Origin: Halobacteriales archaeon QS_4_69_31
GTDB lineage: Archaea; Halobacteriota; Halobacteria; Halobacteriales; Haloarculaceae
NCBI GenBank assembly: GCA_003021655.1
Contig: PXRP01000014.1
Coordinates: forward strand, 1 to 64,000
Reading direction: 5' to 3'
DNA: 64,000 bases
Every line of letters starts with the position of its first letter. Positions within the stretch are counted from its first letter, which is position 1. The notes beneath the pieces are model-generated. The model had not been told where the DNA came from and did no database searches. It saw only the letters and a program-made list of their open reading frames with translations. The position numbers were made by a program, and so were the translations under genes. Positions 25,922 through 33,965 of the stretch are shown here, piece after piece.

Positions 25922-25931
25922 CACATTTATG
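25922..25931 (+). promoter_or_regulatory. TATA box for the FAH remnant and acid-sugar kinase genes
   Basis: CACATTTATG lies 32-41 bases before the ATG at 25963. It resembles the AATATTTATG box at 21164. Confidence 0.5.
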
Positions 25932-25962
25932 TCCGGCCTCCGCCAGATCCGGAGTAACCAGC

Positions 25963-26316
25963 ATGAGATACGTCCGAGTCGCGGGTAGTGACGGGTCCCG
26001 TCTGGCGGTCGAGACGGGCCAGGCGGCGTACGACCTGACGGGCGTCGAGGACCCCCACGACCTCACGATGAGCACGACTATCCGCCGGGACGGCAGGAGG
26101 GTCTACCACGACTCCACTCACACCGGCGAGATGGTCCGCACCTGCGAGGAACTCGTCTCGTATCTCACCCGCCACAACGTCGTCCCCGAGACGACCGTCC
26201 TGCTGACCGGGACGGCGCTGGTCCGGGACGACGAGTTCACGCTCCGCCCCAACGACGACGTCGAGATAACCGTCGAACCCATCGGGAGCCCGCACAACAC
26301 CGTCGTAACGGTATGA
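25963..26316 (+). pseudogene. Internally deleted fumarylacetoacetate-hydrolase-family gene
   Basis: The 117-residue product joins two ends of an FAH-family protein. The first about 30 residues (MRYVRVAGSDGSRLAV) look like the family N-terminus. From about residue 36 (STTIRRDGRRVYHDSTHTG, then MVRTCEELVSYLTRHN, LLTGTALVRDD and NDDVEITVEPIG) it is the family C-terminus. The central region of about 150-170 residues that carries the metal ligands is missing, with the frame kept. Intact members include 2-keto-3-deoxyarabinonate/xylonate dehydratases. It is unlikely to be catalytic. It still has a promoter and lies 55 bp before the acid-sugar kinase. Confidence 0.7.
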
Positions 26317-26371
26317 CTCCGACCGACCGACGACCGGGCGGCCGTCGACGACACAGGGGAAGTGGCGACTG

Positions 26372-27646
26372 ATGGGCGGGGTCGCGCTGGTGGCCGACGA
26401 CCTCACGGGTGCGATGGACACGGCCCAGGGGTTCGCCGCACGCGGGTACCGGACGGCGGTGGTCGCGGTGCCGGGCACACGGGCGGGCGCGGCGGCCGAC
26501 CGGGGCGGGACGGGGGTCCTGGGGGTCAACACCGACACCCGGTCCGCGGCGGCCGACGCGGCGGCCCGGAGAGTCCGCACCGCCGTCACGAGCGTCGGGG
26601 CGGAGATGGTCTACAAGAAGGTCGATTCGACGCTCCGGGGGAACGTGGCAGTCGAGGTCGACGCGGCGCTGTCGGCCGCCGGGGCCGCGGTCGGGCTGTT
26701 CGCGCCGGCGTTTCCCGCCGTCGGGCGGACCACCCGGGAGGGCGTCCATTACGTCGACGGGACGCCGGTCGCGGAGACGGCCTACGGCGACGACCCTGCG
26801 GGGCCGCGGTCGTCCCGGGTCGCGGACCGCTTCGGCGCCGTCGACCGGCCGGTCGAGACGGTGCCCGCGGCGGTCGTCGAACAGGGGGCCGACCGCGTCG
26901 CGGCGGCCGTCGAGGAGGCCATCGCGGGCGCCGGGCGGCCGCCGGTCGTGGTCTGTGACGCGTCGACCGAGAGCGACCTCGCGGCGGTGGCCGACGCCGG
27001 GCGGGCGTTCGACGCGCTCTACGCCGGCAGCGGCGGGCTCGCGGCCTACGTGGGCGTCCCGGGCGCGGCCGGGGACGGCCCCCGCTCGCTGGACGGTCCG
27101 CTGGGAGCGCCCCTCGGGGTCGTGGGGAGCACAAACGAGACCACGCTCGCCCAGCTCGGGCGCGTGCCCGACGAGGACCTGGTCGTACTCGACCCCGAAC
27201 GGTTGCTCGCGGGGACCGCGCCCGGTGACGCGGCCGGTGTGGGCGAGCGCCTCCGGGCGGGGCGGCCGGTCGTGGTCACCGCGGCGGCCGACCGGGAGAC
27301 GGTCGACCGCACGCTCGCGGCCGGACGCGACCGGGGGCTATCGGCCGACGAGGTGCGCGCCCGCGTCGCGACCGGCCTGGCGGAGACGGCGGCCGCCGCG
27401 GTCCGGGCGGCGCCGGTCTCTGGGGTGGTGCTCAGCGGCGGCGACGTGGCCGTGGAGGAGTTGCGCGCGCTGGACGCGACGACGGTCGAACTCACCGGGA
27501 CCGAGGTCGAGACGGGGCTCCCGGTGGGCGCGGTCGCAGACGGCTCGAGCGTCGGGACGCCCGTCGTCACCAAGGCGGGCGGGTTCGGCTCGCCGGCGGC
27601 CATCGTTAACTGTCTCGAAGCCCTCGGAAGAGACGAGAACCGATGA
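26372..27646 (+). CDS. Four-carbon acid sugar kinase (DUF1537 family)
   Basis: A 424-residue protein. Substrate-binding N-terminal motif DDLTGAMDTAQGF (9-21) and KKVDSTLRGN (82-91) are diagnostic. The nucleotide-binding C-terminal domain has GSTNETTL, LSGGD and TKAGGFGSP. The family (OtnK, DtnK, LtnK) phosphorylates 3-oxo-tetronate, D-threonate, D-erythronate or related acids with ATP. The next gene, overlapping by four bases (ATGA), encodes a PdxA2-type 4-phosphate dehydrogenase. That is the known DtnK-PdxA2 pairing, so a 4-phospho-D-threonate or erythronate intermediate is likely. Very alanine-rich, high-GC coding. Confidence 0.92.
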   Translation: MGGVALVADDLTGAMDTAQGFAARGYRTAVVAVPGTRAGAAADRGGTGVLGVNTDTRSAAADAAARRVRTAVTSVGAEMVYKKVDSTLRGNVAVEVDAALSAAGAAVGLFAPAFPAVGRTTREGVHYVDGTPVAETAYGDDPAGPRSSRVADRFGAVDRPVETVPAAVVEQGADRVAAAVEEAIAGAGRPPVVVCDASTESDLAAVADAGRAFDALYAGSGGLAAYVGVPGAAGDGPRSLDGPLGAPLGVVGSTNETTLAQLGRVPDEDLVVLDPERLLAGTAPGDAAGVGERLRAGRPVVVTAAADRETVDRTLAAGRDRGLSADEVRARVATGLAETAAAAVRAAPVSGVVLSGGDVAVEELRALDATTVELTGTEVETGLPVGAVADGSSVGTPVVTKAGGFGSPAAIVNCLEALGRDENR

Positions 27647-28650
27647 CCCGCGACCGTCCGATACTCGCTGTCACGATGGGCGACCCCGCCGGCGTCGGCC
27701 CGGAGGTCATCGCCAAGGCCGTCCCCGCAGCCCACGAGCGGGCCCGGGCGGTCGTCGTCGGCGACGCCGACGTGATGGCCGCCGCCGTCGAGGTCTGCGG
27801 GATGGACCTGTCGGTCGACCGCATCGCGGACGTCTCGGCCGCCCGGTTCGCGCCGGGCACCGTCCCGGTGCTCGACCTGGACAACGTCGACACGCTGGTC
27901 CGGGGGGAGGTCCGGGAGGATTACGGCGCCGCGAGCCTCGCGTACGTCGAGCGCGCTATCGAACTCGCGCAGGCCGGCGACGTCGACGCCATCGTGACGG
28001 CGCCGATCAACAAGCAGGCGACCGCCCTCGCCGGGAGCGACTACGCGGGCCACACGGGCATGCTCGCCGACTACACCGACACGGAGTCGTACGCGATGAT
28101 GCTCGTCGAGGGTGACCTCAGGGTGACCCACGTCAGCACGCACGTCCCGTTGCGAGCGGCCTGTGACCTCGTGACGACCGAGTCCGTCCTCGAGACGGTC
28201 CGCCTGACCGACGAAGCGCTCCGGGACCTCGGCGTCGACGCGCCGTCGGTCGCGGTTGCGGGGCTGAACCCCCACGCCGGCGACGGCGGCCTGCTGGGCG
28301 ACGAGGACCGCGACGCGGTCGAACCCGCCGTCGAACGCGCCCGGGCGGCGGGGATCGACGCCGAGGGTCCCGAGTCGCCCGACACCGTCTACGTCCGCGC
28401 CGCCCGCGGCGAGTTCGACTGCGTCGTCTCGATGTACCACGACCAGGGACACATCCCCGTCAAGATGCTCGGGTTCGCCGGCGGCGACGCCGTCTCGGGC
28501 GTGAACGTGACCATCGGCCTCCCCATCGTCCGGACGAGCGTCGACCACGGCACCGCGTTCGACATCGCCGGCGAGGGCGTCGCGTCCGAACGAAGTATGG
28601 TCGAGGCGGTCGACGTCGCCGTCCGGATGTGCGAGGCCCGCGACCGGTGA
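27643..28650 (+). CDS. pdxA2: PdxA2-type 4-phospho-threonate/erythronate dehydrogenase
   Basis: A 335-residue protein of the PdxA family. GDPAGVGPEV (13-22), HTGMLADYT, GLNPHAGDGG and YHDQGHIPVK supply the phosphate, metal and substrate residues. In DUF1537 pathways PdxA2 oxidises D-threonate or D-erythronate 4-phosphate, which decarboxylates to dihydroxyacetone phosphate. A pyridoxal biosynthesis role is unlikely in an archaeon, which uses PdxS/PdxT. Translation is coupled to the kinase gene by an ATGA overlap. Confidence 0.92.
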   Translation: MTRDRPILAVTMGDPAGVGPEVIAKAVPAAHERARAVVVGDADVMAAAVEVCGMDLSVDRIADVSAARFAPGTVPVLDLDNVDTLVRGEVREDYGAASLAYVERAIELAQAGDVDAIVTAPINKQATALAGSDYAGHTGMLADYTDTESYAMMLVEGDLRVTHVSTHVPLRAACDLVTTESVLETVRLTDEALRDLGVDAPSVAVAGLNPHAGDGGLLGDEDRDAVEPAVERARAAGIDAEGPESPDTVYVRAARGEFDCVVSMYHDQGHIPVKMLGFAGGDAVSGVNVTIGLPIVRTSVDHGTAFDIAGEGVASERSMVEAVDVAVRMCEARDR

Positions 28651-28697
28651 GTACGGGCCGGTTTGGTCCCGCCAGTACGGGCCGGCTGGTCCCGCCA
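28651..28697. repeat. Short tandem repeat (24 and 23 bp)
   Basis: GTACGGGCCGG followed by TTTGGTCCCGCCA, then a second copy lacking one base. The array starts just after the pdxA2 stop codon and decays into GGTCGGTCAGGT repeats. Confidence 0.75.
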
Positions 28698-28767
28698 GTA
28701 CGGTCGGTCAGGTCCTGTCCGGTCCACCGGTCGGTCAGGTTCCATCGGGCGGTTGGGGGACCGGGCG

Positions 28768-29871
28768 TCAGCCGCCACGCTCGACGAGGACCTCGTCCAG
28801 ACACCGGCGACCCAGTTTCACGCCGTCGGGGGTGACCACCTTGGACATGAGCAACAGCGACGTGGCCCGTCGCCGCAGTGGCTCGACCGACGCGTTCCCG
28901 CCGCTCGCGAAGTGGGTGACCGCGAGCGTATACGCCCCCCAGACGGCCGCGAGGCCGTACTCGGCAGCCAGGGCCCGCCCCGCCTGCGCGGCCGTCGACG
29001 AGTCGTTCCAGCGGTCGACCGTCAGGACGACGCGGACACCCTCGGGCGTCAGGTACGTCGACTCGTGTCTGACCGCCGGCGACCACGGGATCGAGAGCGG
29101 GCTCGGCCCGTAGAAGGCAGTGGCGTTGACGCTCAGTACGTGCTCCCACGATTCCAGTCCCGTGCTGACCGCGGCCTGGACCGGGACCGGGCGCAGCGAC
29201 GCGGGACGGGCGTCCCGCGGCGGCGGCGGGCACACCGGCAGGCCCCGTGTCGGCGTGGACGCGGCCGGCCCCCGGTCGACGGTCCCGAGAGACACCGGCG
29301 TGACCGTCGTCTCCCGGCCGCCCCCCGCGACCGGCCCGCCGTCCAGTCCGACCGCCGCCGCGGCGACGACGACCAGTAGCGACGCGGCCAGGGCCGCCAG
29401 GAGTCGAACCGATAGCCGGTCGACGATGACGCCGACCGCCGGAGGCGGGGACGGCACCCGGAGCCGTCGGCGGCCCCCGTCGTCGACCCGGTCGGGGTCC
29501 CGGCCCCCGCTCCCCGCCACGCCGTCGAAGTAGTCGGCCGAGAGCGCCGCGAACTGCTCGTCCGCGATGGCGTACAGCGCCATCCGGTGGAGCGCCCGCG
29601 CGTCGACGACGTTGGTGCCGTCGGCCAGCGTCTCGACGTCGGTGGGGCGGGCGACGACGACGACGTCCGCCGCGACCGGGGCGTCCGGGAGCGACCGTCC
29701 CACCCACACAGTGTCGGCGTCGTCGCGCGGCCGAGCGGCGAAGCAGTCGGTGTCGGTCACCGCCGTTTTGAACCCGCGGGCGGCGTACAGATCCGCGACG
29801 AACTGCGTGAGCCTGTCCGGGTCGAGTCCGTCGAGGCGCCGGACGAACTCGTCGAGGGCGGGGCGGGTCAT
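28768..29871 (-). CDS. Membrane protein with degenerate restriction-endonuclease-like N-terminal domain
   Basis: A 367-residue protein. Residues 1-120 (LDGLDPDRLTQFVADLYAARG, then DVVVVARPTDVETL) resemble the Mrr/REase-like domain found in haloarchaeal membrane proteins, but a complete PD-(D/E)xK set is not evident. A single membrane helix lies at about 157-178 (LLAALAASLLVVVAAAAVGL). The C-terminal half has no recognised fold. The ATG at 29871 is used; a longer frame runs into tandem repeats. It does not look functionally tied to the surrounding sugar genes. Confidence 0.65.
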   Translation of the reverse strand: MTRPALDEFVRRLDGLDPDRLTQFVADLYAARGFKTAVTDTDCFAARPRDDADTVWVGRSLPDAPVAADVVVVARPTDVETLADGTNVVDARALHRMALYAIADEQFAALSADYFDGVAGSGGRDPDRVDDGGRRRLRVPSPPPAVGVIVDRLSVRLLAALAASLLVVVAAAAVGLDGGPVAGGGRETTVTPVSLGTVDRGPAASTPTRGLPVCPPPPRDARPASLRPVPVQAAVSTGLESWEHVLSVNATAFYGPSPLSIPWSPAVRHESTYLTPEGVRVVLTVDRWNDSSTAAQAGRALAAEYGLAAVWGAYTLAVTHFASGGNASVEPLRRRATSLLLMSKVVTPDGVKLGRRCLDEVLVERGG

Positions 29872-29875
29872 CGGT

Positions 29876-29948
29876 CTGTCGGCCGTCGCGCCGGGGCCTG
29901 TCGGCCGTCGTGCCGGGGCCTGTCGGCCGTCGCGCCGGGGCCTGTCGG
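29876..29948. repeat. 22-bp tandem repeat, three copies
   Basis: CTGTCGGCCGTCGCGCCGGG plus GC, repeated at 29876, 29898 and 29920, with one substitution in copy two and a partial fourth copy. It starts five bases upstream of the membrane-protein start codon and may affect its promoter. Confidence 0.8.
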
Positions 29949-30078
29949 TGCGACCCACGGCGGGTAGTTTCTTGAACCTGTTGGTGGTCGGGCGACGGGG
30001 CCGGCGTCGGCCCGCCCCAGGTGCCCTCTGTGTGGCGAACGCGGACGGCGGTCCGGGAACCGTCGGGAGCGGACGGCG

Positions 30079-30148
30079 CGGACGGCGGCCGAGGAACGAC
30101 CAGCCCGGACGGCGGCCGAGGAACGACCAGCCCGGACGGCGGCCGGCG
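30079..30148. repeat. 27-bp tandem repeat, two and a half copies
   Basis: The unit CGGACGGCGGCCGAGGAACG plus ACCAGCC occurs at 30079 and 30106; a partial copy starts at 30133. Non-coding, just beyond the 3' end of the LarA-like gene. Confidence 0.8.
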
Positions 30149-30166
30149 AACTAGCCCGGAAGCGAG

Positions 30167-31483
30167 TCAGTAGGGGTCGTCGGGCAGCGCGCCGTCCTCG
30201 AACGAGAGCGGGCGGAGGTCGCCGACGGTGACGTTCTCGGCCGCTTCGAGGTCGGGGACGACCGCCTCGGAGACGACCAGTTCGCCGGGTTCCATCGTGT
30301 TGCGGATCCGCGCGACGCGGAGGTCGGCAGGGTCGGGCGTCCCGGTGACCGAGGGGGCCAGCAGGAACGCGCTCGCGTCGTCGGGCACGACGAGCGGGAC
30401 CTTCGCGCGCCGCGGTTCGCCGCTGGTGACGATGTTCACGTACGTGTCGGCGAGGTCCAGGTTCGCGACCAGGTCACGGTGGACCATGTCGGCCAGTCCG
30501 ACGCCGAGCCCGTTGCCGTGTGAGGGCGGTGTGAGCGAGCGCGCGTACACCCGGGTGTAGTCGGGCGACTCGGGTTCGGTCTCGCCGCGGAAGTACGTCC
30601 GGCCGAGGACGTTCGTGTCCATGCCCGTTCCGCTGACCTCCTTGCCCATCTCGTCGACGGCGAGCAGGTCCAGGTCCGCGACGGGGAGCGTCGGGAGGGT
30701 CTCGTAGGCCAGATCGAGCAGTTCGGGTTCCCGCGTCGGGATCTCGTCGACGGGCACCCCCTCGACGTGCGCGGCCCGGTCGTGCTGGTTCTCGACGAGC
30801 GCCAGGCCGCCCACCACCGGCAGTTCCTCGAACAGGACCGCCGCCCGGTCCCGTATCTCGGCGGCCATGTCGCCGTCCAGTCCCGCGTTGTGGAGCAGTT
30901 CCGCACCCTCCCGGTTCCCCATCCCGATGACGGCCATCTTGCAGAGGCCGGACTCGATGTCGCCGTTGAAGTCGGTATGCGGTTTGACCCGGTTGGCCAG
31001 CACGACCGCGTCCGCCTCGGCGGCGTGGCGGTCCACGTAGACCGGGAGCCCGTCCTGCCGGCCGACCGCGACGGTCTCTGTCGACGACCGGACGGGACAG
31101 CCCAGCGACTCCTCGGTCATCCCCAGGTCCGCGAGCACCTCGCGCTGGCCCTCGGCCGTCGCCCCGCCGTGGCTCCCCATCGCCGGGAAGACGAACGGCT
31201 CGTGACCCCGTGCCTGCAGTTCCGCGACGGCCCCCGCGACCATCTCGGGGAAGTCGCGGATGCCGCGACTGCCGGCGGTGACCGCGACGGTCGCGCCCGG
31301 TGGGAGCGACGCGGCCGCGAGGACGTCGTCGACCGCGTCCCGACCCGCGGCGCGAACGTCCGCGACGGTCTCGACGTCCCACGCGACCGACGCCGGCGCT
31401 ACCCGCGGCAGGTCCGCGACCGTCACGTCGCTGGCCGCCGTCAGTCGCTCCCGGGACGGCGCCCGCAGTTGAAGACCAGTCAC
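30167..31483 (-). CDS. LarA-like nickel-dependent racemase/epimerase (DUF2088)
   Basis: A 438-residue protein. AVTAGSRGI (about 67-75), AMGSHGGATAEGQ (H105) and the stretch from ANRVKPHTDF to LCKMAVIGMG (H169, K182) match by eye the positions of His108, His174 and cofactor-linked Lys184 of lactate racemase LarA. LarA relatives epimerise 2-hydroxy acids, including sugar acids. Near the acid-sugar kinase and PdxA2 it may interconvert diastereomers of an aldonate or tetronate. The cofactor-making LarB, LarC and LarE are not in the window. A GTG at 31483 is preferred to a TTG at 31504. Confidence 0.8.
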   Translation of the reverse strand: MTGLQLRAPSRERLTAASDVTVADLPRVAPASVAWDVETVADVRAAGRDAVDDVLAAASLPPGATVAVTAGSRGIRDFPEMVAGAVAELQARGHEPFVFPAMGSHGGATAEGQREVLADLGMTEESLGCPVRSSTETVAVGRQDGLPVYVDRHAAEADAVVLANRVKPHTDFNGDIESGLCKMAVIGMGNREGAELLHNAGLDGDMAAEIRDRAAVLFEELPVVGGLALVENQHDRAAHVEGVPVDEIPTREPELLDLAYETLPTLPVADLDLLAVDEMGKEVSGTGMDTNVLGRTYFRGETEPESPDYTRVYARSLTPPSHGNGLGVGLADMVHRDLVANLDLADTYVNIVTSGEPRRAKVPLVVPDDASAFLLAPSVTGTPDPADLRVARIRNTMEPGELVVSEAVVPDLEAAENVTVGDLRPLSFEDGALPDDPY

Positions 31484-31504
31484 ACGTAGACGTTGCCGCG
31501 TCAA

Positions 31505-31723
31505 GTATTAAAACATCACTCCCGCGGCCCGGACGCCGGCCGACGCGGGCGACGACGGTCCGACCTGGGATCGACCCTGGCTGACTCTGGCCGAGGTGGG
31601 CCGTGGCGGTCCGGACGGGGCAGACGGTCGGGACGGTCGGGAGCGGAGTCGGGGGGCGGACGGGAGCAGGAGCGAGCGGGGACGGTCGGGTACGGAGGGC
31701 CAGGAGAGGGACGCCGGGGGTCG
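31505..31723. other. Intergenic region between LarA-like and importer ATPase genes
   Basis: About 220 bases of G-rich sequence with short purine repeats (CGGTCGGGA-like). No gene, promoter or clear hairpin was seen. Confidence 0.5.
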
Positions 31724-32893
31724 TCAATCCTCGGCGGTGACCGACCGGGAGACGGCCCGCGAGGACCCGTCGGCCTCGGAGGTGCCGTGGGCGACGGCCT
31801 CCCCCGAGTCCCGGTCGAAGAGGTGGATGTGGTCCTCGTCGAAGGTGACGGTGAGCGTCTCGCCGACGGCGGGCTCCACCTCGGTCGGGGCCCTGTACCG
31901 GAACTCCTGGCCGCCGCTTTCGAGGTAGATGAAGTTGTCCGACCCGACGACCTCGACGACCTCGACGGTCCCCTCGACGGTCTTCCCCGCGGGCGCGTCG
32001 TCCCCGAGGCGGACGTCTTCGGGCCTGACCCCGATGATGTACTCGGTGACGCCGGCGTCGGCGACGATCTCCGCCAGACCGTCCGAGACCTCGTAGGACC
32101 AGTCGTCGTCGGGCCCGTCGAGGCGGAGGTGCTGCCCGTCGAGTGTCACGTCGACGAAGTTCATGCTGGGCGAACCGATGAAGTCCGCGACGAAGTGGTT
32201 GGCGGGGCGGGCGTACACCTGCTTGGGCGGGCCGACCTGCTGGAGTTCGCCGCCGTTGAGAACGGCGATCCGGTCGGCGAGGGTCATCGCCTCCTCCTGG
32301 TCGTGGGTGACGTAGATGGTCGTGATGCGGAGTTCGTTGTGGATCTGTGCCAGTTCCGTCCGCATGTGCTTGCGGAGTTTGGCGTCCAGGTTCGAGAGGG
32401 GTTCGTCGAACAGGAACACCGCCGGTTCCCGGACGATGGCCCGCCCCGTCGCGACACGTTGCTGTTGCCCGCCCGACAGCGACCCCGGCTTCTTGTCCAG
32501 GAGGTCCCCGATACCCATCATCTCCGCCGTCTCGGTGACGCGCCGGTCGATCTCCTCGTCGGTCAGGTCGGTGCTGAGTTTGAGCCCATAGGCCATGTTG
32601 TCCCGGACGGTCTTGTGTGGGTAGAGGGCGTAACTCTGGAACACCATCGCGATGTCGCGGTCTTTGGGGGCCTTGTCGGTTATCGCCTCGCCGTCGATCC
32701 GGATCGTCCCGTCGGTGACAGTCTCGAGGCCGGCCAGCATCCGGAGCGTCGTCGACTTCCCACACCCCGACGGGCCGACGAACACCAGAAACTCGCCGTC
32801 CTCGACCGAGAGGTCTAGCTCCTCGACGGCCACGACCGTGCCCGAGGAATCGTCGTACACCTTCGTGACCGAGTCGAAGTCTATGGCACCCAT
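31724..32893 (-). CDS. MalK/UgpC-type ABC transporter ATPase
   Basis: A 389-residue ATPase. Walker A is GPSGCGKST (40-48), Q-loop FQSYALYPH, signature LSGGQQQR and Walker B LFDEPLSNLDAKLR. The C-terminal regulatory TOBE/OB region (about 240-389, IGVRPEDVRLGDD) is typical of the carbohydrate-uptake CUT1 class. It would energise the permeases at 33117 and 33966. Unlike the RbsA-type ATPase of this window, it belongs to a different importer class, so the region carries two separate uptake systems. Confidence 0.94.
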   Translation of the reverse strand: MGAIDFDSVTKVYDDSSGTVVAVEELDLSVEDGEFLVFVGPSGCGKSTTLRMLAGLETVTDGTIRIDGEAITDKAPKDRDIAMVFQSYALYPHKTVRDNMAYGLKLSTDLTDEEIDRRVTETAEMMGIGDLLDKKPGSLSGGQQQRVATGRAIVREPAVFLFDEPLSNLDAKLRKHMRTELAQIHNELRITTIYVTHDQEEAMTLADRIAVLNGGELQQVGPPKQVYARPANHFVADFIGSPSMNFVDVTLDGQHLRLDGPDDDWSYEVSDGLAEIVADAGVTEYIIGVRPEDVRLGDDAPAGKTVEGTVEVVEVVGSDNFIYLESGGQEFRYRAPTEVEPAVGETLTVTFDEDHIHLFDRDSGEAVAHGTSEADGSSRAVSRSVTAED

Positions 32894-33116
32894 TGGGGGA
32901 GGTTTTTACCTCCGGACACTTATTGGTAACTGTCCCCACGGACTGGGGCGGTGGCCCGCGCGGCCGACCGCGTCCGGGTGACGGGTCGCCGACGAGCCGG
33001 CCGCGGCGTGGCCGCCGGCACCACGGGCGCGAGCGGCTCACGACAGACGGGACCCGAGAGAGCGACACGAGCATCGAGAGAGACGGAGCGAACCGAGACC
33101 GGACAGAGACCGGCGG

Positions 33117-33953
33117 TCAGTAGCCGCCGCCGATACCCTCGCCGACGTAGCGCTGTGCGAGCGTATAGAAGATGACGGGCGGCACGATCAGCAGGACGGC
33201 CGAGGCCATCAGGACGTTCCACTGTCGCATCACGTCGGAGCCGAGGATGTAGTGGATAGCGACGGTGGCGGTCCGCTGGGACTTGTCGGTGGTGAGGATG
33301 AACACCCACAGGAAGTTGTTCCAGGCGATGATAAACGAGAAGAGGCCGGCGGCGGCGACCGCCGGCAGCGACAGGGGCAACACGACCCGCAGGAACGCCG
33401 TCAGTTCGCTGTGGCCGTCGAGCAGGGCGGCCTCCTCGATGTTCTCGGGGATGCCCTGCCGGAAAAACCCCTGGAGGAGCCAGATCGCCTGTGGCAGCGT
33501 GAAAATAGAGAGCGCGATGATGACCGCCTCCAGCGTGTTGATCATGTTCAGCCACGTGAACACCTCGTAGACCGGGATGGTGAGGACGATCCAGGGGAAC
33601 ATGATCGTGAACACGGCGGTGTAAAACAGGAGCTTCCGGCCGGGGAAATCGAGTCGCGCGAAGGCGTACGCGCTCGGGATGGCGAACGCGAGCGAGATGA
33701 CGGTCGCGCCGAGCGAGACGATGATGCTGTTCGTGAAGAAGGTCACGAAGTCGAACCGGCTCCACACCTGACCGTAGGATTTGAGCGTGAAATTGTCCAG
33801 ACTCGGGAGGTACGGTGCGTTCGGGTCGATCGCGGTAAACGAGTCCAGAAACGACGTCCGGAGGACCCAGAGATAGGGCAACAGCGCCCAGAGCGCTATC
33901 GCTCCGAGTCCGAGGTACAGCAGCGTTCGCGTTCGTCTGGTGTCGTTGAGCAT
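33117..33953 (-). CDS. CUT1 ABC transporter permease (MalG type)
   Basis: A 278-residue membrane protein with six helices. The EAA loop EEAALLDGHSELTAFLRVVLP is the contact site for the ATPase. It is encoded between the MalF-type permease (12 bp upstream) and the ATPase. It imports a sugar or glycoside-type solute. Confidence 0.93.
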   Translation of the reverse strand: MLNDTRRTRTLLYLGLGAIALWALLPYLWVLRTSFLDSFTAIDPNAPYLPSLDNFTLKSYGQVWSRFDFVTFFTNSIIVSLGATVISLAFAIPSAYAFARLDFPGRKLLFYTAVFTIMFPWIVLTIPVYEVFTWLNMINTLEAVIIALSIFTLPQAIWLLQGFFRQGIPENIEEAALLDGHSELTAFLRVVLPLSLPAVAAAGLFSFIIAWNNFLWVFILTTDKSQRTATVAIHYILGSDVMRQWNVLMASAVLLIVPPVIFYTLAQRYVGEGIGGGY

Positions 33954-33965
33954 TGGTAGACCCTC

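Larger units (their letters stand above)
25450..25962. other. Divergent control region with a T-rich island
   Basis: The 513 bases separate two divergent genes and hold no gene. About 25575-25770 is drastically AT-rich, with long pyrimidine runs, in an otherwise very GC-rich window. A TATA box for the rightward gene is at 25922-25931. Confidence 0.7.

Noticed and set aside
27643-28650. PdxA as a pyridoxal-phosphate biosynthesis enzyme
   Set aside because: Archaea use PdxS/PdxT, and the ATGA-coupled DUF1537 kinase indicates the PdxA2 acid-sugar role.
29876-29948. Possible CRISPR array
   Set aside because: The 22-bp units are contiguous with no spacers, so this is a minisatellite.
30474-33074. 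866-codon minus-strand frame
   Set aside because: Composition is Arg/Gly/Pro-rich without domains; it is out of frame with the LarA-like protein and the MalK-type ATPase, which carry the real motifs.
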